Source: Oryzias latipes
Lineage: Eukaryota > Chordata > Actinopteri > Beloniformes > Adrianichthyidae
Assembly: GCF_002234675.1 (NCBI RefSeq)
Contig: NC_019860.2
Location: 17,538,536 to 17,602,535 of the forward strand
Reading direction: 5' to 3'
Length of the DNA stretch: 64,000 nt
Below, piece after piece: positions 1 through 10,227 of this stretch (positions are counted from its first letter, which is position 1; every line of letters starts with the position of its first letter). Position numbers and translations under genes: made by a program. Below the pieces are notes generated by a model. It did no database searches. It was not told where the DNA came from and saw only the letters and a list, made by a program, of their open reading frames with translations.

Positions 1-1789
1 GATTTTTTGGGGGGGGTTGTTGTTGTGCAGTTTTCTAAATCTCCTGTCCTGAGCGGAGAAAGTCGGAGGTGGGGGGGGGGCAAAAAGCAGCAGTTAAGCC
101 CCTGCTGTTTGTGTCTGGTTAACCAAGTCAAGCTGCTTTACTTCAAAGGCAGTGGTGGTGGTCTGCGTTTTGATTTAACTCACTTTTGACACACATGACC
201 ACTGTGGAGCCGTTCATTTCAGCAATTTACTCATTTGTAGTTGATTCTGTGTCAGCTGTAGGGAGCCACTTTGGCCGTTTTGGCTGTAAACTGTGGCTGC
301 AATACGTCCCTTTTTGGGGGTGATATTGAGCTGGGTGACTCGTCAAAGGAAATCTCACCGTCAAATCAGTTCAAAATTATTTCAGCAGCCCAACTGTAGG
401 ACTTCTGAGAGACTGAGAGAAAAACGAGTTTGCTGCACCAGTTTATGCAAATGTTTGACTCATTCAAGCAGGTTAAAGGCTCATAACATGACCTATCATC
501 TAAGCAAGTTGGGAATATAAAAAAAAATAGTTAACTCAACATATTTGCATCCAAGAAATAATCAAACATGATTTACAAATAAAGTTTTTTTTTAACCTAT
601 AAATGTGTGTGTTTTTTTAAGCTGTTGTGTGCAGAACGCCCTTAAAAAAGACACAACACACCCAAAAACTAAGTTATGTCAACACTTCACCCCTTAAGTC
701 AGGTAAATGATTCATAGGTTAGCATGAAGCGGCTGAAGAAACAGAAAGAGAACCCACTTAAATAAAAAAAAAATACAATAAGTGGACAGAAATGGCATGA
801 AAACCGCTATCATCCATGAAGAAATTCTCAAAACTACTTAACATCACAAGAAAGGCTGGTTAATTTAAGGTCAAATCTGAACATTTTTTAGCAAACTTGA
901 TTTAAAAAAGCAGAATCTCTCCATCCTCAGCCCCCTCTGTTTGTATCAGCCATCTATTCTTCCAAATCCCTGCTCCTCTGAAGCCCATTTCTCTGTGGAC
1001 AGAAACCGGGCATCCATCAGAAACCCAAGAGCTGGAGACCTCATCAACTTCTCCTTTGAGCGGTACAGCATATCATTATGAGCTCTACAGTAGCACCGTG
1101 CTCTGAGAGGTTCCATGGATGAATGGAGGCACTTGAACTGAGAGGAGGAGGGGGGGGGGGGGTCTGAAGCCTTTCTAATAATCTTCTAATGAATCCTCGC
1201 TTCCAGAGCTAAACTCCACACTTTTAGCAGATGCTGATGGCTAACCGAACTGTCTAACGCTAGGAATATGGGTTTAGGATCTGATACTTTTAACTTTTTC
1301 TTGATATCATTGAGTAGAAGCTCTTAATTGCTTTGTTGATTGTAAATCATTTCAATCAAGAAGAATTTTGTTGCATTTGAACATGTAATTGTTTTTTATA
1401 TAATGATGTTAGCAAAGAAGTAAAGAAAGTAAGTGAAGATAAATTATTTAATTTTTTTTACTTTCAGCACAACTTTTAGTTTATTTAACCACTGAAGGTA
1501 ATGCATCGCTGAAGTTTTGTCCAAGATTAAACACATAAAAGTGGCCTAGTACACTTTCACACTGCACTGTTTGGTCCACACCATGGTGTCTTCTTGAATG
1601 ATTGTTAAACTGACCTGAACATCTAACGTGAGGGACTCAGTTGTCTTGCAAAAGAACTCGGGTGCGGTTTACCACAGTGTGAATGCAAACAGATTTAAGC
1701 GAATTAAAGAGGGAAATCACAAAAGGGCAAAAAAAAAAACTTTCAAGCTATTGTAAAGGCCTAATCACAGCTCAATCGCACCCTCGTAC
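1..1789. other. Non-coding flank, no gene seen
   Basis: No reading frame here shows family resemblance or splice structure. G-runs occur near 8-17, 71-80 and 1150-1162. The block at about 920-1140 has more complex composition than its AT-rich surroundings and could be regulatory or part of a 5' non-coding exon of lypd6, but nothing proves this. A pair of motifs resembling TTCACACTG and CAGTGTGAA near 1555 and 1674 may be the ends of a short degenerate inverted repeat. Confidence 0.5.
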
Positions 1790-1792
1790 TAA

Positions 1793-2386
1793 AGGCCGTG
1801 TTACACAGCCACTACGTACATTTTGCACATATACAAATAACAATGGGTCATACGTGAATATACGTGGAAAAGGTGAGAAAAGTTGAGGTCTTTTGTGGGA
1901 AATTTTCAGATGTATCACAAATGAACCACGTTAAAAACCACAAAATAAGTAAGAATATACCACACAGAAAACACGTAAATCAACGGAGAACATGAACCGT
2001 GTGCGATTATCGTGCTGTCAATACACAATTCATTAGTTATTTGTGCGTCAATAATGTAATTTATGCGCGGTGCTTCATGCGTGAAAAGTCCATTAGAAAT
2101 TCGTGGAACTGTCTTGGAAAGCCACATATCTGTGTATGCGTCACGGAAAAATCAATTACGTGAGATTTGCGTGAAAATTGCGTACTAACTACGTAAAATA
2201 TGCATAAACTGCGTAATTTAGCAGCTCAAAACCTAATTCAAAGCTCGTCAGCCGATACCTTCGACGGAAATCTGCGCACATTGAACGCAAGACACACTTA
2301 TGAATTATGCAAATCACGCATGTATCACGAAATACCAAAATTTCATACGTGGAAAATGCGCTAAATGTGGCTGTGTGACACGGTCT
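1793..2386. mobile_element. Non-autonomous DNA transposon (MITE), PIF/Harbinger-like
   Basis: The left end AGGCCGTGTTACACAGCCAC and the right end GTGGCTGTGTGACACGGTCT are near-perfect inverted repeats. Each end is flanked by TAA (1790-1792 and 2387-2389), which fits the 3-bp TWA target duplication of PIF/Harbinger elements. The 594-bp interior has no open frame. It is rich in scattered ACGT, TACGT and ACGTG words, which makes it weakly self-complementary over its whole length. The superfamily call rests only on duplication size and end structure. Confidence 0.7.
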
Positions 2387-2389
2387 TAA

Positions 2390-3336
2390 AGTAGCGTGAA
2401 AGCCTAGTCGGCAAAAGTTTTTTTCTCATCTGTCATTCGGTATTTTAATGATATTTATAATCAGAACTTGGCTTTGAAGGGAAAAAGTCTGCGTTTTGCA
2501 GAAAGTTTATAACAACATTGCAAAAACTTTTAAAATCTCAAGACCAAAACTGGTCAAGTTTGGGTACTTTTGCGTAAGAATGTTTTGTTTTTAAATGTAC
2601 AAAAATATTACATTTTTAAAAATCATATAGTAAGCAAACAAAACAATTTATTAATGTTGTAGAAAGAATATTGTTCCCCACTTTGGTCTTAAAATAGGTA
2701 ATCTGCTTTTGACAGAGTGAACATGAGCTCATGTGTGCTCTAGTTGCGGCGCAGATCTCATGTGGGGTTTCGCTCCGTGGATCTGCTTTACTGGGGCACG
2801 CATAATGCAAAGAAAACAACCATTTACAAGCACGCAGGCTGCCACGTTCCCCCGGGCAAAAAGAGAGTAGTGCCAAAGACATCTGAAGACCGAGTGGATT
2901 TCCACAAGTCTCTAGAAAAAACAGGTCATCTGGTGTCTAATTCACTGAGTGATGTCTAAGACGATCATCACAAAAGCCATGTATTGACTCAAATCTTTGA
3001 TTTCTATGCTATAGCTATTCAACTGTGTCCATGGCAGGACATTGGGGATGTTAGAATGTTACAGAATTTAGCTTCTTAGTAGCATCGAATCTCAGCTTGG
3101 AGCTTATCTTCAGGGGCTCCCTTGGCATTTTCTTAATGGAGCAGACTCACAGCATGGCATAATATAGATTATTTTCTTCTATTATTAGTCTCAGAAAGCC
3201 TCTTTTTTAATAATACATTCACTGCTGCCGTTTTATTGGATCATACGTTGCAAACTTGCAGATGACGAGTACTTTGAGGGTTTTGCTTCTTGACATTCTG
3301 CTGAAATTCTGACCTCTGGCTGCCTGCGTTTGGCAG
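2390..3336. other. Upstream region of lypd6, no coding sequence supported
   Basis: This is the space between the MITE and the first coding exon of lypd6. A GC-richer block at about 2740-2960 stands out from the AT-rich surroundings and has short open frames, but no family resemblance. It could be a conserved non-coding element or a 5' non-coding exon. I cannot place the lypd6 transcription start. Confidence 0.35.
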
Positions 3337-3371
3337 GTCTGAAGGTGGATGAGCATATTTGGGGGCAAAGG

Positions 3372-6300
3372 ATGAAGGCCTGGCCAACAGTGGCCGGGAT
3401 CTTCCTGCTGGTCTGTGGACAGCTGAAAACCGTTCAGCCGCGGGACTTCTCCATGAAAGACATCATTCTGCTGCATCCTTCAAGTAGGTCCATCAATCAA
3501 CTTTAGTTCACACCCATCATGTGATGCGCGTTCAAGACCGCCCACAGTGTTCACACTGGACTGTCGCTACCCGCTACTAGCGCCTGTCTGCCACCTATAG
3601 TTGGAAAATGTTTTGGTGGGAAATCTTTTGTCTTTCACATCTCTATTCTGATAAATGAAAGACTTATTTCTCCTCACGATTCATTTTCAAACGGTTGGCA
3701 CTTCAGTGAATAAACAGGGACGCCACCCATACCTCACTACCAAATCCAAGTCACCGATTGGTCAAAGTTCAACTGGTTTGACTTTCAACGCGTGTTCAAT
3801 GGCAGTCCGTTTTGTATGTGTCTTAAAAACTTGTGTAGCTATGCGTGTTTACTTTTCATTGAAAGTGGTCGCTTAAATGCGCGCTAAATTTGAATACTTA
3901 CTGGTTTGTGTCATGCTTTGGTATGGACTGTGGAGGCCTAGTTTTATTTAAAGCCAAACATTTGGACAAATTCCCACTAGAAGTCTATGGGATTTTGGCT
4001 TCTTGCAGCCTGTTTGGAACCCGAAGAGGGAGGGATCACTAAGTCCAGTTTTCTTATATAGTCCTTTTTTTCCAGAGCTAATTTACGCTTTTTATTATTA
4101 TTATTTTTTTCTAAACTGTTGTCATTGTGTCAAAATATCAAATAAAGAGAGGAATTCAAAATAACCCACTATCTAGTAACTAGAACAGTGTTTTTCAACC
4201 GTTTTTGAGCCACGGCACACTTTAACCTTGACAAAGACCCCGCGGCAAACCAGCATCCAAAAAAAAAAAAACTCAGTCTGTATTGATCGACAGCCCCCCC
4301 CCGCAATCTCACGTGCATTTTTGTGATAATTGTGGCAGAAAAAGCAGGAAGTTGCAGCTGTTTTTTCTAAAAGATGAAATAAAGGTTAAGTTAGAAAATT
4401 CAAAAACGGTTTGATATGCGTTTGTTGTGGTTTCAAGACGTTTAAGGACGACTACGCTAAGACGCTGTCCCTTTAACCCAATGCATCATGGGAGATGTAG
4501 TGTGAAAACTGCCGCAAAAGGGCAGAAAGACTAGCGTCTCTGAGCTTCAATGTTTTGTTCACTTGTTCCACGGTCTAATACTGGATTCTGTGGAAAGATA
4601 CACCGCTAAAGACGAGCTTTGGCTGTTTTTTTTTTTTTTTTTAGAACGGAGAGACTTTTTGAGCTAAATTGGAACAAGGAAGTGAAGACTTTGACCACTT
4701 CTGATTGGTCAGACTGATGACATGTGATTAAGCCTTCAAGAATGATTGGCGGAGACAGTTAAAGGGGCGGGGCTTTGTCGCAAACAGCTTTAGCTGCAGC
4801 CAAATCGCAGTACTGTCATTCTTATCAAAATGTCTTTAATAGAATCAAATAAACACAAAGAAAAAATAATTTTATGATCTTTCATATTCCTAACTACTCA
4901 GTGTTCTCAGGGCCTGTTTGGATGAACAAAGAGCTGATTTCCTGGAGATGGGAAATGTTTTTAGATCAGTTAATGAGGGCAATTTCCCACGGCACACTTG
5001 ACCATCTCCCACGGCACACTAGTGTGCCGCGGCACACTGGTTGAAAAACACTGAACTAGAAGGAGCTGCATTTCAAGAAGAAAATGCAGGAGTGAAGGCT
5101 ACATTGCTGAATGAAAATGAAACTTAAAGGGTAATGATTGGCAAAAATAAATGATCAAAGTGGACGATAAATAAAGTGAAAACGGCACAATAACAAAAAA
5201 GAAGCCTATTTTTTTGGCTTACGTTCAATCCAGTTTGAAGGATTGAAGGTAACAGGGACCGACCTGCTCATATCAAAGCCCCACAGGTTCCATCCTGAAC
5301 GGAATTTGGCTTCAAATAGTTTAAATAGCTTCAATCTAGACATACAAGAAAATTAAAAGATTATGGACCATGAAAAAAAAAACATATTTTTTATTTAAAT
5401 CATATGAATTTTGAATGTCATTAGAGAGAATGTACAAAGAAATTGAGAAACTTTAAAATTAAATTGATTATTCTGCATTTATTGGTAGTTTTGTGGATAT
5501 TTATCTTCCCATTGTTGCATAATCTATTTTATTAATACTACCAAATTGTTTTTCTTTGTTTCCCTCAACAGTTTGCACCATAATATTTTTTGTTAAACGC
5601 CCCCGACTAAGAGGGGGCCTTTAGATTCTGTGCTCCTGTACCTGACCGTGTACCTCGTCTCTTATACTGCTCCTACACCCGGCTGTGGATCTTGCCTCCG
5701 CCTCGTCTCGCGGCCCCAGCCGTCCCCCAACTCCATCTGGATGAAGCTCATCTGCTGGACTATTTAAACATGTAGTTGTAGAGTTACTGTAGATAAGCCA
5801 ATTCTTCTCTAAGAGTTCTGGTACATAGCCTGTCCGCCCTTGGGGTGGATCCCTCCTTCATGGGGACACCCCTGAGGATTCTCCTTTTTTTCTGGAATAG
5901 ATTTTTGGGGGTTTTTTTCTTACTGCCAAGGATGATCTAAAGGCAAGGATGCCCAGTTTAGTTTAGTCTGTTTATTTTAGCCATCACCTATTGATTTCTA
6001 TGGCTTTATGTTCTTTATGATTCATGTTTATTACACAATTGCCGATTTGAAAATATTAAAAACTATACCTCTGAGGAGGTTTTTCCAGGGCCTGCTACAC
6101 TTAAAGTCCTCAGGCCAAAAAGTACTTTGAGAAGAAAACAGCCGTATCAGGACAAAATGAGAGTTTTATTATCCCTAGAAGGGCTGCTTTTTGTTTTTTA
6201 AGGGTTCTGGGTCATTGTATCCGTCTGTCCCCCACAGCCACGCCCCACCCTGGTGGCTTCAAGTGCTTCACCTGTGAAGATGCACCAGACAACTACCAGT

Positions 6301-6879
6301 GCAACCGATGGGCTCCAGATGTTTTCTGTCCCAAAGGTAAACGATGACGCATGTTCCAAAGGGGGGCTTTTCTTCTTATCATCTTCATAAGAGTCTTCAT
6401 TTTAGGCACAAAGTACTGCTACACGCTCCACATGATGGACGACAATGGAAGTAGTGTGTCTGTAACCAAGCGCTGTGCCACCTTGGAGAACTGTCAGCTC
6501 ACCGGTTGTGTAAACGTCACCCGTACTGGTTACCAGGTAAACGTCAATCTTTCCTTTTTCTGTATTGTTACTAATTGGTTGGGTAGAAAAAACCTCAGGA
6601 GATCCAACAACCCCCTCAATTCCAAACCTAACAACCATCCGCTTGCTGGATCTGTCGTGTTCGTACGATTCCAACCTGGTATCACCAGTTCAATATTTTC
6701 CTTTCATCCGTTAGATGTGCACGTCCTGCTGCGAGGGGAATATCTGCAACATAATGGTGCCGAGAAATGACAGCAGCGCCATTTTCTCCTCCACCTCTCC
6801 GCTGGTCAGCTCAGGCAGAGGCCTTCATCCTGCAGGACTGATCTTCTTCATCATCGTCGCCTGGACCTGTCTCCACTAG
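3372..6879 (+). CDS. lypd6: LY6/PLAUR domain-containing protein 6 (Lypd6), four coding exons
   Basis: Coding exons are 3372-3483, 6238-6336, 6406-6536 and 6715-6879. All junctions are GT-AG and the phases join to 168 aa (human LYPD6 is about 171 aa). An acceptor TTTGGCAG at 3329-3336 suggests that the first coding exon also carries 5' UTR from about 3337. Residues 1-23 form a signal peptide. The stretch [17 protein letters not shown] (24-40) is the LYPD6-type linker and argues against LYPD6B. The Ly6/uPAR three-finger domain (about 46-127) has 12 cysteines and ends in CCEGNICN. A hydrophobic tail (about 154-167) fits a GPI-anchor signal. NVT (107-109) and NDS (132-134) are possible glycosylation sites. 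The family is GPI-anchored at the cell surface; LYPD6 is reported to enhance Wnt/beta-catenin signalling through LRP6 and to modulate nicotinic acetylcholine receptors. Residues 86-88 are SSV where I recall human NSI. Intron 1 holds a hAT element and other repeats. Confidence 0.93.
3505..3900. repeat. Dispersed repeat, family R1 copy 1 (lypd6 intron 1)
   Basis: The core (roughly GTTGGCACTT, then a GGGACGCCACCCATAC-like block, AAATCCAAGTCACCGATTGG, and a TTCAATGG-GTCCGTTTTGTA block) recurs with divergence at about 33690-34060. A related but shorter stretch (ATAAATGAAAGACTT and following) is at 31480-31705. The phrase CTGATTGGTT plus flanks also appears at about 24215-24260 and 25380-25450. The left edge contains CAGTGTTCACACTGGAC, typical of fish MITE-like repeats. 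Exact ends and target duplications were not found. Confidence 0.5.
4186..5053. mobile_element. Non-autonomous hAT transposon with 8-bp target duplication
   Basis: The left end CAGTGTTTTTCAACC is matched by GGTTGAAAAACACTG at the right end, and CACGGCACAC words follow inside both ends. The 8-bp duplication AACTAGAA is perfect (4178-4185 and 5054-5061). An 8-bp duplication with CAGTG..CACTG ends is typical of hAT elements of the Charlie group. The 868-bp body has no transposase frame, so it must have been moved by a related element in trans. It sits in intron 1 of lypd6, and the intact duplication indicates a simple insertion. Confidence 0.88.
5590..6060. repeat. Dispersed fish repeat, possibly a non-LTR retrotransposon 3' region
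   Basis: A block including GGTGGATCCCTCCTTCATGG, then TTCTTACTGCCAAGG and GTTTAGTCTGTTTATTTTAG, matches a layout I recall as widely dispersed in fish genomes near 3' ends of non-LTR elements. It lies in intron 1 of lypd6. No coding part, tail or target duplication is visible, so the class is uncertain. Confidence 0.4.
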
Positions 6880-7555
6880 ACGTGCTTGACTGGATCTACA
6901 ATTCAGCGTTCAGGGAAATAGACACATGGATGGACAAAGCCTTCAGTCTGCTTTCTTTGTGGAAAACCAGAAAACAAGATCAGAGGTTCAGAAATTTGCA
7001 GATGGAACTCCTTCATGTCTGCAGCACTTTGGAGTCTCTACCCAAAAGCTCTCAGTCACAGGGACACTCTACCACTTGGCCACCAAGTCAGTAATGTCCA
7101 GATAAAGACGTCTTGGAGTCCAAAACTTTGCCTTGCACGTGTATTCAGCCCTGTGTTTCCAATTTTTAGGAATCTTCAGCAGCACTTTCTCGGTTTCAGC
7201 AAAGAAAAAAAAAAGTTCTTTCACACTTTGCTCCAGTAGTTTGGGACATTTCATCTTAAATCTCCCTTTTAAAATGTGGTTTTCTCTTGTATCAACACCA
7301 AAAAGGCTGAAGGTGAGATATATATACCTGTAGAAATCTCCATTCCGACATGAAAAATGTTCGTTTCCTTAAGGAGAACAGCTACATTTAGAGTTTACCT
7401 TCGAATTAACCAGAGCAGCACTCGTGGGAGCGGGTCGCTGGGAGACACGCCCACATAAGGAGAGATCAAACCACTGGAAGTCCCTCCTAGAAACAGCATA
7501 TGAAACCACTGAACTCATACTGAAAGATATGTTATGAACTCTCATTTGTCAAATT

Positions 7556-7690
7556 TCCATCCATCTTCAGAGCCTGGTGAACCCCTTTTGGAGTTACCGG
7601 AGCCTATCCCAGCCCCAAAGCGGGCTATACCCTGAACAGGTCACCAGGTTAAATTTAGGGTCACCAATTAACCTATGAAGCATTTTTCCT
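7556..7690 (+). repeat. Dispersed repeat, family R2 copy 1 (in lypd6 3' region)
   Basis: The segment CCATCCATCTTCAGAGCCTG, then GGAGCCTATCCCAGCCCC, GGTCACCAGG and GGGTCACCAATTAACCTATG, follows a very common fish repeat layout. A degenerate copy in opposite orientation is at about 26030-26170. If the lypd6 polyadenylation signal is the one at 7821, this copy lies inside the 3' UTR. Confidence 0.55.
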
Positions 7691-7820
7691 CACTGGAATG
7701 GAACCAGTGAGAGCGCTGTCAAATTTCACTCTAAAATCAAATTTGTCCCTTTTTTTTTTTTTACTGAAGTCAACATGGGTGGGGCTTTCCATTTTCACAT
7801 TTACGATTTGTTTTTTGTAC

Positions 7821-7826
7821 AATAAA
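7821..7826 (+). promoter_or_regulatory. Candidate polyadenylation signal of lypd6
   Basis: AATAAA lies 942 bases after the lypd6 stop codon and is the first canonical signal I noted downstream on this strand. No transcript evidence is available. The signal at about 8463 is an alternative. Confidence 0.35.
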
Positions 7827-8053
7827 AACTAGCAGGACTTGTGTTTTCTATGTTAAAAACCATAAGAAATTACTTTAAATTTTATTTTTTTGGTTACATG
7901 AATATTGTGCTTCAAATTCTGTTTGCTTAACAGAAAAATAAGACTTATTTCAGAATTTTTCTAAGATGTTCTCCTGTATGTTCTAAAACTACTGCTAATC
8001 AAATATAAATACGATGATGTTTCTACCCAAAACTCACTTGGATATGATCTGTA

Positions 8054-8260
8054 ACCCTTGTGCTATCCTAGGCACTTTACCATTGGGAGTTGGGTCATCT
8101 AGACCCACTAGACAGTGCTCTGAACCTTTTTTCCACAATGATTTGTGATCTTCACTGGTGTCCATGGATTACATGAAATCTTTCCACCTTTGTCCACCTT
8201 TGTCATGGTAGGAGGAACACGTCAATGTAAGGGTGGGGTCATCTAAGATAGCACAAGGGT
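8054..8260. mobile_element. MITE family M1 copy 1, 207 bp, TA target duplication
   Basis: The ends ACCCTTGTGCTATC and GATAGCACAAGGGT are perfect inverted repeats flanked by TA on both sides. The same element recurs at 18768-18974 in the same orientation and at 33477-33673 inverted. The interior is well conserved between copies, for example GACCCACTAGACAGTGC and GATCTTCACTGGTGTCCATG. TA duplications fit a Tc1/mariner-type mover, although a degraded piggyBac TTAA site cannot be excluded. Confidence 0.78.
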
Positions 8261-8959
8261 TAAAAAGTGTTAAAATTGGTAATAAAAGTGTTATTAATAA
8301 TAACCTAAATGTACATAAATATGTTTGTATAAAGGTTTTCTAACAGTTGGTGAATCAGAGCCGATGGTGCTTTTGCTTATTTATTTTTACATTTTTATTT
8401 TAAGTTTATTGTAAAACTAGTTTTTTTTTATTTAATTAAAATGTACTATGGTAAATTGTGAAATAAAATGTGCTTATTTTTAGTTTTGAATGGGCTTTCA
8501 TAGGGAAAGAAATGTAGATATTAAAACTACTTATTTTCTATTCTTTATATCAAATTTAACAGGTTTTACCACAATAATACCGCAAGCAGGAAATGATCTC
8601 AGAGGACAAAAGGGTTTAAGTTTGCTGGGTTTTTGTGTCGTTTAAGTACAGAAAGATTAATATTACTAAAAAAGAATGTGAAAACAAAAAAGGGGTTTCA
8701 AATGCTGGAAGTAGTAGATGTGTAAAAAGCATGACGGAGTTGTTAAAACCCCAAATCTTTGATTTTTATGCAAAATCACCAAATTGAAACTGAAGCTCAG
8801 TTTGTTGTACCTAAAAGCTGCAGTTGAATGATTCCACCAAAACCCACTTCATTTTGGAATACTTAATATTTTTGCTACTAAAGTTTTATTCATTAAGACG
8901 ATGTGAATTTCTTTCCCCTGTTGCTCACATGTAATCTATGATAAAGTATGAGGACCAAC

Positions 8960-9480
8960 ATAAAAAAAGAAATTTAAACAAATATAGGTGAATAAAGTTT
9001 TACAAAAAAAAGGCAAAAGTTTACGAGAATAAAGTGGTCAAAATTATTAGAAAAAAATGTACAATAAAGTTGTCCAATGTGAGAAAAAGAGCACAAAAAC
9101 TGAAGAAAGTCCAAATTTTACTAAATTAAAGTCATCAGAGATAAGAATGCAAATTATTATTAGAATAGAATTGTGCAATTATAAGAGAAAAAGTCCAAAT
9201 TGTACTAAATTTAAGTTTTTAAATGATTAAAAAAGTCTACATTTTACAAAAATGAAAGTTGTAAACTTATTAGAAAAAGCTCAAACTTTTATGAGAATAA
9301 AATTTATAAAATTATGAGGTCAAATTATTTATTTGTAAAGTAGTCCTTAAAATTAGGAGGAAAAAGTCTTTTTTTTATGAGAATAGCACTATTGGGAGAA
9401 TAGGTTTAATGCTTCAAAAGTTGTAATTTTACAAAGAAAAGTCCTTCTTTCTCATGTATAAAATCCTACAATCAGCTTTA
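8960..9480. repeat. Degenerate AT-rich tandem repeat
   Basis: Words such as GAGAATAAAGT, GAAAAAGTCCAAATT, TTACTAAATT and ATTATTAGAAAAA recur about every 35-45 bases in shifted combinations. This looks like an old minisatellite. It carries no coding potential and lies between lypd6 and mmadhc. Confidence 0.55.
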
Positions 9481-9950
9481 AATGTTTTAAAAAGACAATC
9501 TTAACTGTTTAACATTGCAGACATTTCATAAAAATCGGACAGACATTAAACCGCTCAAGAATCTGTTGTCAAACAGACAAAAAAAAACTACCCGTCTTGT
9601 AAAATACAACTTTTTAAATAAACCATAAACTTGATCTTTTGTTTTCCCAAAGTCTTGACTTTTAATTATTTAACTGAGTGAATTTATTTTTCTTATATCT
9701 TATGATTTTATTCTCAGATTTATTTTGTCTTTAGTGGCCCTTATATTCCATTGCAGCAATCAATGTTTTGGGCAAACACTGACCCCTTCAGGAAGAATAT
9801 GGTCACTGCAGCTTCATAAGAAATCGCTTTATTTGGACTGTGGTGATTATTTGGAAACAGTTTTTTTTATTCCTGACATCCAGTCAGTCCAGCAGGTTGA
9901 AGGGATTAAAAAGCAACAACATTGTGTTTGTTAAAGTGTGCACCCTGAAA

Positions 9951-9956
9951 TTTATT
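9951..9956 (-). promoter_or_regulatory. Candidate polyadenylation signal of mmadhc
   Basis: TTTATT on + reads AATAAA on -, 272 bases after the mmadhc stop codon. A second match lies at 9828-9833. Either would give a short 3' UTR; transcripts would decide. Confidence 0.4.
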
Positions 9957-10227
9957 TTGTGTTAAAACCACCTGCAGAAGGTCATGTGACGTCTTCGCCT
10001 TTCATAAACAAGTCTTTTTTTTTTCTGGAGCGTCGCCGGTGCTGAAATTCACACGAGTTGCTCCCAGAATGCAGTGCAGGAAAAATTACTCTCAAGTGGG
10101 GGTTGTGAGTCTTTCAGTTTTTCTGACACAAACAGACCAACCTTCCATACGGATCACGCTCCAAACGGTCAGATAAATTCTGCTCACATTTCCTGTAGTT
10201 TCATTTAATATATATAAAAATAAAAGC

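Noticed and set aside
2744..2959. 71-codon frame upstream of lypd6 as a small gene
   Set aside because: No homology, no splice or promoter support; kept only as a complex block.
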